From Mactromeris polynyma (taxonomy: Eukaryota > Mollusca > Bivalvia > Venerida > Mactridae): 64,000 nt of DNA. The stretch is taken from assembly GCA_032209605.1 (NCBI GenBank), contig JASFXZ010000013.1:7029401-7093400 (forward strand), given 5' to 3'. The translations under genes and the position numbers were made by a program. Of this stretch, positions 20,770-32,759 are shown piece after piece (the first letter of the stretch is position 1; every line of letters starts with the position of its first letter). Below the pieces are notes generated by a model that saw nothing but the letters and a program-made list of their open reading frames with translations, was not told where the DNA came from and searched no databases.

Positions 20770-21600
20770 CGGGTCAGATAGTCAGTTGTAAATTCGCATC
20801 TGAACTTGTATGTTGAAGGAACCACTGCTGGCTTTTATTCAACGGAGGGGAGTGCGAGTTTATACGACTTGTGCTGATATGATAGACTTAAAGCACTCGG
20901 TTGATCTTGAGTTGTCAGCACTATCACTTAGTATTCCAGTCATGAACAGTTCTCACAAAGAATGAATCATTTGAATGTATAAAATTGTCATTTTTCGCAT
21001 ATAAAGGCTGGTTACACTTTGAATTATTGTTCACAGAGTTTTCGACAATGTTTGCATGTATGAAGTTCTCGTATTGTCTCGCCCTAATCGTACGTTTTGG
21101 CCGAAGAGGTTGTAAATAGTCCTCAATGTTGATGGCTGGTACGAGCCCTTCCACCACCTTGTACAGAAATGTCTGGTGGCGTCGTCTCTAGTTCTTCCAG
21201 CATGGGGGCGATACATCCATCCTGTCTGGATTTGTAATCCTTTGTAATGAAGAGAACTGCTTATCGCTGGACACGCTAGAGCTTATCAATGTCTCCATGC
21301 TGATAGGGATCCCATATAATACTAGTACTCCCATACTCTAACTTGGATCAATAAGTGCTAGGTAGGAATTTTTCTGGCAGCTTGTAGGACAGTGTCTGAG
21401 ATTTTTCGTAGGAAGTTGTAAGTCTATACATTGTCAGTGACGGAGAAAACCTTTGTCTTGAAACTTCCTGATTTATTTATATTTTCCCAAATTTTGACAA
21501 CTTTGCACACAATTGTTCTGGCCAGTTAGACCATTCTTGGGCATAATTCCAAGATCCCTTGAAAACCCCACAGTGTTACTTATGAACATCTTGGCTGTCA
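20770..21600 (-). pseudogene. Non-LTR retrotransposon 3' end (reverse transcriptase C-terminus), decayed
   Basis: On the minus strand, in several frames, it reads IIWDPYQHGDIDKL, then YKSRQDGCIAPMLEELE, then VVEGLVPAINIEDYLQPL, and finally NIVENSVNNNSKC and SFFVRTVHDWN. These are the C-terminal region of CR1/Jockey-type ORF2 proteins, after the polymerase core. Stops and frameshifts are present. A 3' UTR-like stretch follows to about 20770. Since the endonuclease fragment lies 3' of it on the same strand, the two are separate copies rather than one element. Confidence 0.65.
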
Positions 21601-22310
21601 GTTGAGTAGACTGACCTATACCATGACAGAAATATATCCTGCTGTCCAGAATTTTCTTTTAACGGTCAACAATTAATCAAAACCTTTTGTGACAGAGTTG
21701 TGGATCCTTCAGTTAAGGTCTGTCCAATCTTATTTTCCAAACCCAGATTGGTGATAACATCATGAACAAATTATTGCTACAGTCGAAACTCACTGTGTTG
21801 ACATCGGTAATATCGACATTCCGGTTTAGTCGACATATTTGTAAAGTCCCGATTTCTGTCGCTCTATATTGTATAAGGAAAATGATTTCTATGTCGACAA
21901 TTTCTCTGGCCCAAAGTACTTTGTGTTTGTGTTGACATCCGCGTGATGTGATTGAAACTGAAAAGGTGTCAATTTGACCGTGAAGAGATTAACAATTTGA
22001 TCTCGACCTATTGTTTGTGTCACAAATAATTTGTTCACAGTTTGTAAAACCGATCTTTAAATTTACATCGTAGTTAATTGCAATATGATTGAAAAGTGTC
22101 TCGGCAAATATTGACCAATGTCACAATTTACGATGTAACTGAATACTGTCACAGCGAAATTAAGACATATTTTTACTTTGAATACCAGGCAGACAAAATT
22201 AAGTAAATAAAGTTTTGTATAAAAAATTAAAATTTGCTCTATTCAGCCTCACTGTCATCATGACAACCAAACCAAATGTTACAATGCTTTCTACAGAATA
22301 ACGTATCAAG
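21601..22310. other. No recognisable gene
   Basis: AT-rich sequence before the 69-bp array. No domain, RNA gene or array is visible. Confidence 0.45.
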
Positions 22311-22965
22311 GTATCTAGAGAAGGACCCGGTTCTACTTGGGGGATATCTAGATCGCTACATGCCCTTGATTCGGTCGAGGAATCTAGAGAAGGACCCGGT
22401 TCTACTGGGGGGATATCTAGATCGGTACATGCCCTTGATTCGGTCGAGGAATCTAGAGAAGGACCCGGTTCTACTGGGGGGATATCTAGATCGGTACCTG
22501 CCCTTGATTCGGTCGAGGAATCTAGAGAAGGACCCGGTTCTACTGGGGGGATATCTAGATAGGTACATGCCCATGATTCAGTCGAGAAATCCAGAGAAGG
22601 ACCCGGTTCTACTGGGGGGATATCTAGATAGGTACATGCCCTTGATTCAGTCGAGAAATCCAGAGAAGGACCCGGTTCTACTGGGGGGATATCTAGATAG
22701 GTACATGCCCTTGATTCGAGAAATCCAGAGAAGGACCCGGTTCTACTGGGGGGATATCTAGATAGGTACATGCCCTTGATTCGGTCGAGAAATCCAGAAA
22801 AGGACCCGGTTCTACTGGGGGGATATCTAGATAGGTACATGCCCTTGATTCAGTCGAGAAATCCAGAGAAGGACCCGGTTCTACTGGGGGGATATCTAGA
22901 TAGGTACATGCCCTTGATTCGGTCGAGAAATCCAGAGAAGGACCCGGTATTCAATCCGGGAGGAT
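22311..22965 (+). repeat. 69-bp minisatellite, 10 copies
   Basis: Ten units, mostly 69 bp, containing gaaggacccggttctactgg, gatatctagat and ggtacatgcccttgattc. As 69 is a multiple of three and the unit lacks stops in several frames, long open frames exist on both strands (for example GGYLDRYMPLI repeated on the plus strand). One unit is 6 bp shorter. This openness follows from the repeat and is not evidence for a gene. Confidence 0.95.
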
Positions 22966-22989
22966 ATCTGGATCGGCCACAGGACTCAA

Positions 22990-23855
22990 GGGTGTAAAAA
23001 GAAAATTAACATCAAAATCGTATACAGAAAAGTATGAAGCCATATGTGAAGTTGAGAGGGGGGTTAAAACCAAACGACAGATGTGGAACAATTTGGTGTA
23101 CCACACAATACGTTGTCTACATGGATTACAAAGAAAGATGAGATCAAAGCCAAATTTTTAGCGGGAGATATTGTTCCAGATAGAAAAAAGGCTAGAACGT
23201 TGGAATATCGGAAAGCTGAAGCTAGCCTTGTCACCAAAGATGGCGAGACTCTGCGCAAGAAAGGTAGAATGTTTGCTGTACAATTATGCGTCAGTAAGAT
23301 CAGACTTCGAAGCATCCGTGGGCTGGCTTGAATGTTTTAAAACCAGACGCGGGATTGCTTTTAAGAAAGTAAATGGAGAGTAACTCAGTATACACCAGTA
23401 ACGGTGCGTTCATAAGCTGGCAGAGTCGTCTGCAGGTGATCTTGAAATCGTATGCAGCAGACGCTATTTTCATTGCTGACTAGATGGCGATATTCTTCCG
23501 TGCATTACCAGACAAAACGTTTGAGTTCAAGTCTGTAGACTGTCACGGGAAAATCAGCAAAGAACGACTAACTGCCATGGTATGTGGTTACATGAGTGGC
23601 ACAGAGAAAATTCCACTCCTGATTATTGGCAGATCAAAAAACCCACGTTGTTTTGTGCAAACAAAAAAGCATGGATGACTGGAGAAGAATTCTCTGAACG
23701 GGTCAGGAAGCTGGATGACAATATGTGCAGAAAGAAACGCAATATTGCGCTTGTCGTGGGTAACTGCACTGCTCATCCCGACATTAAAGGTATACAAATG
23801 TATATTGAAAAAACTGGTGTAAAGATTTATATTGATCAGGAATGTCTCATTTAAC
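22990..23855 (+). pseudogene. Tigger/pogo transposase pseudogene
   Basis: In shifting frames it encodes the CENP-B-type N-terminus (KRKLTSKSYTEKYEAICEVE; FGVPHNTLSTWITKKDEIK), the second DNA-binding helix region (GWLECFKTRRGIAFKKVNGE), and the DDE catalytic domain (FFRALPDKTFEFK; HGKISKERLTAMVCGYMSGT; PLLIIGRSKNPRCF; ANKKAWMTGEEF). The first catalytic Asp remains (IAD) but is followed by a TAG stop where Glu is usual. The second Asp is replaced by Gly (VVGNCTAHP). At least three frameshifts are present. It is a dead copy, closest in wording to Tigger-type elements. Confidence 0.8.
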
Positions 23856-23899
23856 ATATCATCTGTTCATTTAAATATATAATTGTTAATTGTAGGAAT

Positions 23900-26800
23900 A
23901 TGGCATCTGCTGAAGACAATGTTGACAAACTGAAAGTAAGATTTTAAATAGTTCTAATTTGATTTTGTTTTATGACTTTGGAATGCAACTGAACTTTTTA
24001 CTTGTTTTGGAACCAGTCAAGTACTGGTCAGATGTTTGTAGGTTTATAGTCACAAAAATATGCAAATTGGGACATTTTCTTATAAATACAGTAGATACTC
24101 ACTAAAAGACCACCTCAATAATAAGACCATCTCAAAATTAAGAACACAATTTTCAAGTCCACTCACTGTTTTGCTCATTATTCAACTTCAATATTAAAAC
24201 CACCTCAATATTTAAACCAGTTTTCAAGGTTCCCAAGGGTGGTCTTATTATTGAGGTTTTACTGTATTAATGTTTGCTCAATTCTGATTAACATTGTAAT
24301 TATATACTGTGATAAATATCTCATCTTAACTCTTTTTAATCTCAGTTATTATCATATTTCAAGTTGGAATTGACAATATCCGAAATTCGCTAAAAGTTGG
24401 TTTTTACCCGCAGTACAAACAGAATTTAATTTTAGATACTTTGAAGTCTTTGTTTCAATTTGCTGTTTGTACCACAGGATTAGAGGGAAATACCCATATA
24501 TACCAATCCGGAGTAGATCTATTGGGAATATTTTGATGTTTTGAATGAAATTGGTAACATAGATTCTATTGATCTGCTACTGGTCTTTGAACTGGACCTG
24601 TCTGAAGTAGGGAATGAATTATTCTGAATTATTCTTTAGATGAGTTCCATTGTACATCATGTTTCTGGTATTGTTTTGTATGATCAATACTGCATTACTA
24701 GACAGTAGCAAATGTTTTTGTTATTTTCAGATCTTATGCATTCATGGTTATCGGTAAGTATATATGTTTTATTTGTATTCATACTCATCTTTTCTTAAAT
24801 TCTTTGATTGACACAAGGGTTTAGTAAACTCCCTTTAAATTCACACAGTTTTGGTCATTTGTATCTCAACTCGAGTTCTTTGACATTAATAGTTAAGTTT
24901 ATAAGTACAATGTACCAGAAGATAATATAAGTGACAGTCTCAGAATGCAGACTTGCTAAACCAATCGCAGACTTGAGTTTGGAGACTAATCTCAATACTT
25001 GGATTTGTAACCTCCGACCCTGGTACAAGATGCATATTTTTTTTATGTTGTGAGATCAATGTATGAGTGTGTCAGTGTGTGACCAGGATTGCCAGAACTT
25101 CATGGGATAATGTGTTGAGGAATTAATTGAGAAAATGGGTATACAGACAAAAGCCCCTCCGCACAAAATCCCCTTAGCTCATTTTGCACAAGGAGGACAA
25201 AACACCCTCTGATATTTTTTGTATTAAGTTCAATGTGGTTTAAAACTAAACAAATAAACAAAATAATGTTTCAACATTTATTGAACATTTTTAACACGGG
25301 ACAGTAAAACCAAGAAATATCAAAAACACTTTTTTTAAAATGAGCGAAGGGTATTTTGTCTGGAGGGTATTTTGTCTGAAGGGGATTTTGTCCGGAGTGG
25401 ATTTTGTCCGGAGGGAATTTGTCTGGAGGGTATTTTGTCTGAAGGGTATTTTGTCCGGAGGGGATTTTGTCTGGAGGGTATTTTGTCTGGAGGGTATTTT
25501 GTCCGGAGGGTATTTTGTCTGGAGGGGATTTTGTCTGGAGGGGATTTTGTCCGGAGGGTATTTTGTCCGGAGGGGATTTTGTCTGGAGGGGATTTTGTCC
25601 GGAGGGGATTTTGTCCTACACTTGAGGAAGGTATACCGATGTGTTACGGGTGTTGTTTACTGATTTTTACCATAATGTATTAATATTATTATAGTTTCAA
25701 GTGTTTGTTAAGACTGTATAAATGAATAATGTTACATGGTCATTGCGGTCATTATATTGTGTTTTCAGTCAGAATGCACAGTCATTTCGAGAACGGACCG
25801 GGGCATTCAGAAAGATACCAATAATTAAGAAGAAGACCGAGTTAGGTAAATTCTATTATTAACCCCTTGCATACATTCTAAATGATTGTTTGATTCTTAT
25901 TTTTATTAAGCTACAAATCTCAACAATAAATGTGGCATTAATCAAGGACATTAGTTGTACATACTGTTGCTGTCTTAATTGACATGCCTATCATGATGCA
26001 AAACATCATCTTATGGTAAAATATACTGCTTTTCGAAGAAAGCAAAATTGTTTTTGATATGTATTTTTATGCACCCTGAAGGAGAGCATGTCTTTCCATC
26101 ATGCGCATTCGCATGTACATCCGTCTGTCTATCTTACATTTGTGTCTGCACTACTTCTCAGTAACCACCAATGAAAATAATTTAATGATGGGAAGCTTCA
26201 CTACCAAGAGCATATATTGTCTGCATGTTCTGGTTGGATGATTTTTACTTACTTCGCAGAACATCCATCGTTTTTTCCCGATAATTTCTTGTTTGTATTG
26301 TCATTGTTTTTTTTCAGTATTTATAACTGCTCCATATAAAGTTCCGCCGTTACCTGGTGACGAAGGTCAGGAGTCCAGCAATCAACAAGGTTAGTTTGTA
26401 CAGGTGAACTCTAATGCAATGTATTGTTAACGTAACTTCTTTTGTGTCCCTTCCCCATTCTTCGAATGTCAAGGGCATAATGTTTTACCCCTGTCTGTCA
26501 TTCAGGTTCATGCGTCTGTTTGTTCGAAAAACTGGTGTCCGATCAATTACTCTTGTAAGGATGGTTAGATTCAATTCGTATTGGGCACAAAAGCGAAGGA
26601 TAATAAAATAAAAGTCAAATTCCAGTTCAGTTACATTCCTCTAAATTTGGGGGAGTTATGGCCCTTTTTCAACATAAAAGCCCAAAGCCGGACCATCCGT
26701 GTCCTATTGACATATCTAGTTCACATCACGTTTTGCATATCAATTTTTTAATTATAAATAGTTAATGGTGCCAAATTTTATTATGATTTTGTATTTTGTT

Positions 26801-29800
26801 TCACGCCAGCATTTCAACTTTCATGATTAATGACAATATTTTTATGTGGAAAAACGTTGTTGGTGATTTAACATTTAGAGGCATACATTTACAACAGAAG
26901 TCTGCAGTTTGTTCTTCAAATTTGTGCACTTTTTAGGAATAATTGAATGCCAAAGTTTAGAATTATTATGATTACCTCCCTTTGCTTTAAAACGAATAAT
27001 TTTTTTTGTAAGGTGGCTTTAAGTCACATAAACAGCTGGGGTCATTTAGTGTTTTTTCCGGCTATTAGGGTGGAGACCCCAGGTTCTTCTTCTAGCATTA
27101 TTTCGGGTTTAAGGGGCCACATGAGAAGAACTACCGACCTTCCACAAGCCTGCTGGGTGGATAGCCACCTCACATACAAATTTACGTCCTAACTAGGATT
27201 CAAACTTGCTGTGAGTGGCAAGTGATTTAAAGTCAGCAACCTAAACCAGTTGGCCACTGTGGCTTAATGAGCTTAATTTATGAAGTTGAATGACTTTCAG
27301 CATTATACACCAAATGAAACAAAAATTAGAACATCTGTTGTTTTATAAGTCTAATTATTATTAATAGAAAAAAGTAAAAAATTCAAATTTGTGAGGTACC
27401 GAAACCCAGGTGCCCTTCTGTTTTTTGTGAATTCTTATTTGTGAAAAGAAAAAAAGTTGCAAAAGACATTAATACGAACAATTTGAAAAGTTCCACATGT
27501 ATTGTTGAATTTACTAGACCATTTGTTGTTTATATATCAGATGAACGGGGCTGGTGGTTCTCTAAAGCAGACGACACGTACATGGCACAAGACTATACAG
27601 ATTGTTGTAAAGGTTATGATGAATCACTAGAACTGGTTAAAAAGACTTTCATAGATGAGGTAAGTTTTTGTTAGATCAACAATGGTTTATTTTATTTACA
27701 TTTTATCTATATACAGTAAATCCTAAAAAAATAAGACCACCCATGGGACCCTCGATAACTGGTTTTCTAATTGAGTTGGTCTTTAATTTTGAGGTTGAAT
27801 AAAGAGCAAACAGTAAAAATTGACTTGAAAATTGTGTTCTTAATTTTGAGGTGGTTTTGTTGTTGAGGTGGTCTTTAAGTGAGGTTATACTGTATTACGA
27901 GTATACATTTGTCTATTGGGTTGTTGCATGTTTAGTTTTGAAGATAACGAAGCTTTATTTAATGTTGCTTATGATCAACTAATAATGTGGGCTACAAAGC
28001 TTATTTTTCTCTGGGTACTACCCTTTATATACTGAGTGGTACTACCCTTTATATACTGAGTGGTACTACCCTTTATATACTGAGTGGTACTACCCTTTTA
28101 TATACTGAGTGGTACTACGCTTTATATACTGAGTGGTACTACCCTTTTATATACTGAGTGGTACTACCCTTTTATATACTGAGTGGTACTACCCTTTATA
28201 TACTGAGTGGTACTACCCTTTTATATACTGAGTGGTACTACGCTTTATATACTGAGTGGTACTACCCTTTTATATACTGAGTGGTACTACGCTTTATATA
28301 CTGAGTGGTACTACCCTTTATATACTGAGTGGTACTACCCTTAATATACTGAGTGGTACTACCCTTTATATACTGAGTGGTACTACCCTTTATATACTGA
28401 GTGGTACTACCCTTTATATACTGAGTGGTACTACCCTTTATCTACTGAGTGGTACTACCCTTAATATACTGAGTGGTACTACCCTTTATATACTGAGTGG
28501 TACTACCCTTTTATATACTGAGTGGCACTACCCTTTTATATACTGAGTGGTACTACCCTTTTATATACTGAGTGGCACTACCCTTTTATATACTGAGTGG
28601 TACTACCCTTTATATACTGAGTGGTACTACCCTTTATATACTGAGTGGTACTACCCTTTATCTACTGAGTGGTACTACCCTTTATATACTGAGTGGTACT
28701 ACCCTTTATATACTGAGTGGTACTACCCTTTTATATACTGAGTGGCACTACCCTTTTATATACTGAGTGGTACTACCCTTTTATATACTGAGTGGTACTA
28801 CCCTTTTATCTACTGAGTGGTACTACCCTTTATATACTGAGTGGCACTACCCTTTTATATACTGAGTGGCACTACCATTTATCTACTTAGTGGTACTACC
28901 CTTTATATACTGAGTGGTACTACCCTTTATATACTGAGTGGTACTACCCTTTATCTACTGAGTGGTACTACCCTTTATATACTGAGTGGTACTACCCTTT
29001 ATATACTGAGTGCCCAGTAACGGAGCTCCCAGTACCATGTATAACTCTGCCACAACATCCTGCTTTGAAGGCGGACCAATCAAGCTATATAGGTTGCTTA
29101 CTTCCTACTAACTATTTATCAACATAAAGGATGCTGCTAAAGTATGTGCTGGAGGGAAACGCTGGAGCACTGAGCTACCAGTTACCAAGCTTAAGCATTT
29201 TTACGATAATTGTATTTTACAGATTTATAGGCTCTTGAAATTTTTATTGCTGTATGTTTGTCCAGAATACATCTCGTTAACTCTTAATTGATAATTTTGT
29301 GTAAATGATTTTGATTTCCATTTATGTCTCACTTGGACCTGTATTGAGGAAGCATTCTCATGTATTAAGTGTGCCTGTGACCAATGTGCTGCGAAAATAT
29401 TTAGCTGTTTTATTTGTGAATTTCATCAGTGGGAAATCTCAATTAATTTGAGTGAATTTTCCAAATTGACTGTAAGGGTGAACTTTTTGTCTGAGAATAT
29501 GAAAACTCTACCTTTATCTATTCAGGGACCATTTGATGGTATATTATATGAGAACTCTACCTTTATCTATTCAGGGACCATTTGATGGTATATTAAGTTT
29601 TAGTCAAGGAGCTGCATTTGTTTCATTGTTATGTGGACTGCGAGAACAAGAACCAGGTATAAACAGATGTATATACACTATAGTTATGTCCCATGTAGAA
29701 TGAACGAGTTTGATTTACCAGTGTACCTCCTACAAACGTTTGTGTCACACATATCTCTGGAAGCATTGCACTTAGATCATGTATATTTTCCTGAGTTCTC

Positions 29801-32618
29801 TCCCTTGATTTCTTCTATAGTTTATGTATATATAGTACAAGGAATCTAAGTTTGAGTTTGTTGTATTCGTTGATACATTTTGATGATTGAAGTGTGAGTT
29901 CAGCCCTGGAAAGAGGTCAGGTGTGAACAGTGTTAGATGCCTTGTACTATATATACATAGATTGTAGTAGGGATGAAGGGAAAGAACTCCAGAGGGGATA
30001 AAGGGAGAGAACTCATGACCATCTCCTGTGACTTAGAGAAACAAAAATGAATGGGAATATTATTGAGCTAATGCAGTCCTGCTTCTGTGTTTTTAAAACC
30101 AGATGGAATCAGTATGAGCAGAGTTGTGCCCCTTGACTTGATAACTATGGTTCGTTTAAATTCTCAAAATAGTGTCCCTCTTACCTAAACTTATGATCAG
30201 TTGAAACAAACTTTCTTAAGAATCGTATTCAGCACTAGAAGTTTTATAGTTGGGAAGTTACCTTGGATTCAATGTATGAGAGCAGAGTTATAGTCCTTGA
30301 CTTTTACTGCAAGCTTATAATGGGAGCTAGCCTTGGACTTTATTTTGTAAATTTGTATAAGATAAAGGTCACTGTTACAACTATCCATGTATGACTTTTT
30401 TTCTCATTAACACATGCAAGGGCTGATATCGTTTTACTCAGCACGTATATTTACCTCATCAAGAAATTTTGAAGTGAGAGTCAGATTTATAGTTCAAAGT
30501 GTCTGAAAGGTCAAAGTCTCTGAAAGGTCAGAGTCTCTCAAAGGTCAATGCCTCTCTTTGACCTTTCATGTCATTGTTGCTGTGTATGTAGTCATAAAGT
30601 ATAATAATGATTGTATTATCCAATCCAGTTACTTTAATTTGAAATATTGGTACCACCAAGAGTTATCTGTCTTTTATGAAATTTGCTTTTATTTTCAGAA
30701 TTATTCAAGTTTGACTTCGCAATTCTAGTTGCTGGGTTCAGAAGTCGACAGTCGTCACATGACAGTTTGTATAAAACACCTATCACTGTACCATCCTTGC
30801 ATGTGTTTGGTGAAACTGATAAAGTTATACAAAAAGGTACTATAGTTTCATTAATGCAAAAACTGTATTTTTTATTCAAATAATTTTCAAATAAAGACAG
30901 TCGGACGTCTTTCATTCGAATTCAGGGGGTCCGAAATTTTATTTCGAATAATACATATATAGCCCATTTTAATTTGACGTGCTTTTGAAGATGCAGCAGA
31001 TGATACTAAGCTTATCTGGGCCTCAGTTGTAATCTCGCCTTGGCCTAGGATTGTAAGCTCACCTGGGCCTCAGTTGTAAGCTCACCTGGGCCTCGGCTGT
31101 AAGCTCACCTGGGTCTCAGTTGTAAGCTCGCCTGGGCCTCGGTTGTAAGCTCACCTGGGCCTAGGATTGTAAGCTCACCTGGGCCTAGGATTGTAAGCTC
31201 ACTTGAGCCTAGGATTGTAAGCTCGTCTGGGCCTAGGATTGTACGCTCACCTGGGCCTCGGTTGTAAGCTCACCTGGGCCTAGGATTGTAAGCTCGCCTG
31301 GGCCTAGGATTGTAAGCTCACCTGGGCCTCGGTTGTAAGCTCACCTGGGCCTAGGATTGTAAGCTCACCTGGGCATCAGTTGTAAGCTCGCCTGGGCCTC
31401 GGTTGTAAGCTCACCTGGGCCTAGGATTGTAAGCTCACCTGGGCATCAGTTGTAAGCTCACATGGGCCTCAGTTGTAAGCTCACCTGGGCCTAGGATCGT
31501 AAGCTCACCTGGGCATCAGTTGTAAGCTCACCTGGGCCTCAGTTGTAAGCTCACCTGGGCCTAGGATTGTAAGCTCACCTGGGCATCAGTTGTAAGCTCA
31601 CCTGGGCCTCAGTTGTAAGCTCACCTGGGCCTCGGTTGTAAGCTCACCTGGGTCTCAGTTGTAAGCTCACCTGGGCCTCGGTTGTAAGCTCACATGGTCC
31701 TCAGTTGTAAGCTCACCTGGGCCTCAGTTGTAAACTCACCTGGGCCTCAGTTGTAAGCTCACCTGGGCCTCAGTTGTAAGCTCACCTGGGCCTCAGTTGT
31801 AAACTCACCTGGGCCTCAGTTGTAAGCTCACCTGGGTCTCAGTTGTAAGCTCACCTGGGCCTCGGTTGTAAGCTCACATGGGTCTCAGTTGTAAACTCAC
31901 CTGGGCCTCAGTTGTAAGCTCACCTGGGTATCAGTTGTAAGCTCACCTGGGTCTCAGTTGTAAGCTCACCTGGGCCTCAGTTGTAAGCTCACCTGGGTCT
32001 CAGTTGTAAGCTCACCTGGGCCTCGGTTGTAAGCTCACATGGGTCTCAGTTGTAAACTCACCTGGGCCTCAGTTGTAAGCTCACCTGGGTATCAGTTGTA
32101 AGCTCATCTGGGCCTAGGATTGTAACATACACTTACTGAATTCACAAAATGTGCTCATAAGAATCTGATGGTGGACATTTTGGGTGTGGAAAATACATGA
32201 ACATATATAATGAATACTTAATACTCTTTTTGAGTCCATTTTTCTTTGCGAATCGATGGTTAAAATAAGCTGAGAATTACTACGTCTGAGTGTACTCTTA
32301 AATCCAACATCATAACTTCACTATCAAACCTGAAGAAAATTATCTAAAAAATTAATGGTTAACATGACCATAAAAATAATAAACAAGTAAAGAAAAAGGT
32401 CAGCAAAGTATGACCATCATATAATGTGTTTATAAGATGCTGTATTGTGACATTTTCTTGACCTTGTAGAAATGAGTGAAGAGCTTTCACAGTATTATGT
32501 TGAACCAAGAACAATACAACACGCTGGTGGACATTTTATTCCAGTTACTTCTGCTGAGAAGAAAAAATATACAGAATTTTTACAAGAAATGTTAGATAAA
32601 AAGTTGCAAAAACTGTGA
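23900..32618 (+). CDS. OVCA2: OVCA2-like serine hydrolase (FSH family), eight exons
   Basis: Exons: 23900-23935, 24731-24753, 25769-25845, 26318-26389, 27541-27659, 29575-29656, 30699-30836, 32470-32618. All introns are GT-AG with matching phases, giving 231 aa, close to the usual OVCA2 length. The protein starts MASAEDNVDKLK, then ILCIHGYRQN, the first strand and oxyanion loop. The FSFSQGA-type nucleophile elbow is present (LSFSQGAA, Ser119), with Asp177 in FGETDKVI and His204 in AGGHFIP completing the triad. OVCA2 proteins are alpha/beta hydrolases that cleave long-chain fatty acid esters; activity here is inferred from the family. No signal peptide is seen. AATAAA follows at 32673 and 32750. 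Introns 2, 5 and 7 each contain a different minisatellite. Confidence 0.93.
23936..24730 (+). other. OVCA2 intron 1
   Basis: GT-AG intron containing one copy of the acagta-ended MITE (24087-24266). Nothing else is recognised. Confidence 0.7.
24087..24266 (-). mobile_element. Small MITE, copy 1 of 4
   Basis: It starts tacagtagatactcactaa and ends ttattgaggttttactgta, so acagta/tactgt termini are inverted. The interior repeats aagaccacctcaata and its complement. Other copies are at 27712-27894, 56070-56231 and 59266-59393. The orientation here is opposite to the 27712 copy. Confidence 0.7.
25336..25617 (+). repeat. 16-bp minisatellite, about 17 copies, in OVCA2 intron 2
   Basis: Head-to-tail variants of GGAGGGTATTTTGTCT with GGGGATTTTGTCC alternatives. 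The 48-bp (three-unit) period creates stop-free frames of 16-residue repeats that are not genes. Confidence 0.95.
26390..27540 (+). other. OVCA2 intron 4
   Basis: GT-AG intron. At 26440-26740 there is dispersed-repeat wording (agggcataatgttttacccc; gggggagttatggccc). A tRNA-derived SINE-like segment lies at 27000-27268. The rest is unremarkable. Confidence 0.6.
27000..27268 (-). repeat. tRNA-derived SINE, Leu-tRNA-like head
   Basis: On the minus strand it begins GCCACAGTGGCCAACTGG, with an A-box-like start, TGACTTTAAATCA where an anticodon arm would lie, and AAGTTTGAATCC as B box. The body runs about 190 bp with aggatgg-like and ccacctt segments to a T-rich end on the plus strand near 27000. 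The overall form is that of a tRNA-headed SINE. The Leu assignment is by resemblance only. Confidence 0.55.
27712..27894 (+). mobile_element. Small MITE, copy 2 of 4, in OVCA2 intron 5
   Basis: Starts tacagtaaatcctaaaa and ends aagtgaggttatactgta. The interior is aagaccaccc-atgggaccc and ttgaggtggtctttaa, reverse complementary to the copy at 24087-24266. Confidence 0.7.
28008..29012 (+). repeat. 24/25-bp minisatellite, about 41 copies, in OVCA2 intron 5
   Basis: Head-to-tail units of TACTGAGTGGTACTACCCTT plus tata or ttata, so unit lengths alternate between 24 and 25. The variants gtggcact, tctactg and ttaatat recur in blocks of several units. It is intronic, so the open frames in it are not genes. 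Confidence 0.96.
29497..29595 (+). repeat. 49-bp tandem duplication spanning the acceptor and start of OVCA2 exon 6
   Basis: The segment tctacctttatctattcag plus ggaccatttgatggtatatta occurs twice, 49 bp apart, giving two 3' splice sites (exon would start at 29526 or 29575). Using the first adds in-frame sequence that reaches a TGA inside the second copy. The second site must be used for full-length protein. Confidence 0.9.
29775..30030. repeat. Imperfect inverted repeat (hairpin-type) in OVCA2 intron 6
   Basis: The left arm (gagttctctcccttgatttc; tatatatagtacaagga) pairs with the right arm (tgtactatatatacatag; gaagggaaagaactcc). Related wording occurs at 56970-57122 and near 63866, so it may be a small foldback family. 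Confidence 0.55.
31000..32125 (+). repeat. 23/24-bp minisatellite, about 47 copies, in OVCA2 intron 7
   Basis: Units of TGTAAGCTCACCTGGGCCTC followed by agt or ggt, alternating with 24-bp units ending in taggat. Block structure is clear: units ending in taggat cluster in the first half and cag-ended units in the second. Each unit contains GTAAGC, which resembles a 5' splice site. Confidence 0.96.
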
Positions 32619-32672
32619 TAAAATATTGCGTTAAAGGAACTATATAGTCATTGGTATTTTAAATTATTTGAA

Positions 32673-32678
32673 AATAAA
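32673..32678 (+). terminator. Polyadenylation signal of OVCA2
   Basis: AATAAA 55 bp after the stop codon. A second AATAAA is at 32750-32755. Confidence 0.6.
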
Positions 32679-32759
32679 CATGTACTTGAAATTCATTGTC
32701 ACTCTATTTATATTTGTGTTTCTCTGTCAATGCAGTTCATTTATGTCACAATAAAGACA

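Noticed and set aside
19998..21600. One non-LTR element spanning both retroelement fragments
   Set aside because: On the minus strand the RT C-terminal part comes before the endonuclease part, the reverse of the order in ORF2, so they are separate copies.
22199..22840. 213-residue open frame on the minus strand with 23-residue repeats
   Set aside because: It follows from a 69-bp tandem repeat without stops. Several frames on both strands are open, and there is no start context or domain.
25340..25683. Open frames with GGDFVWRVFCLEGILS repeats
   Set aside because: Translation of the 16-bp minisatellite in OVCA2 intron 2.
28256..28766. Open frames repeating ILSGTTLY and TEWYYPL
   Set aside because: Translation of the intronic 24/25-bp minisatellite inside OVCA2 intron 5.
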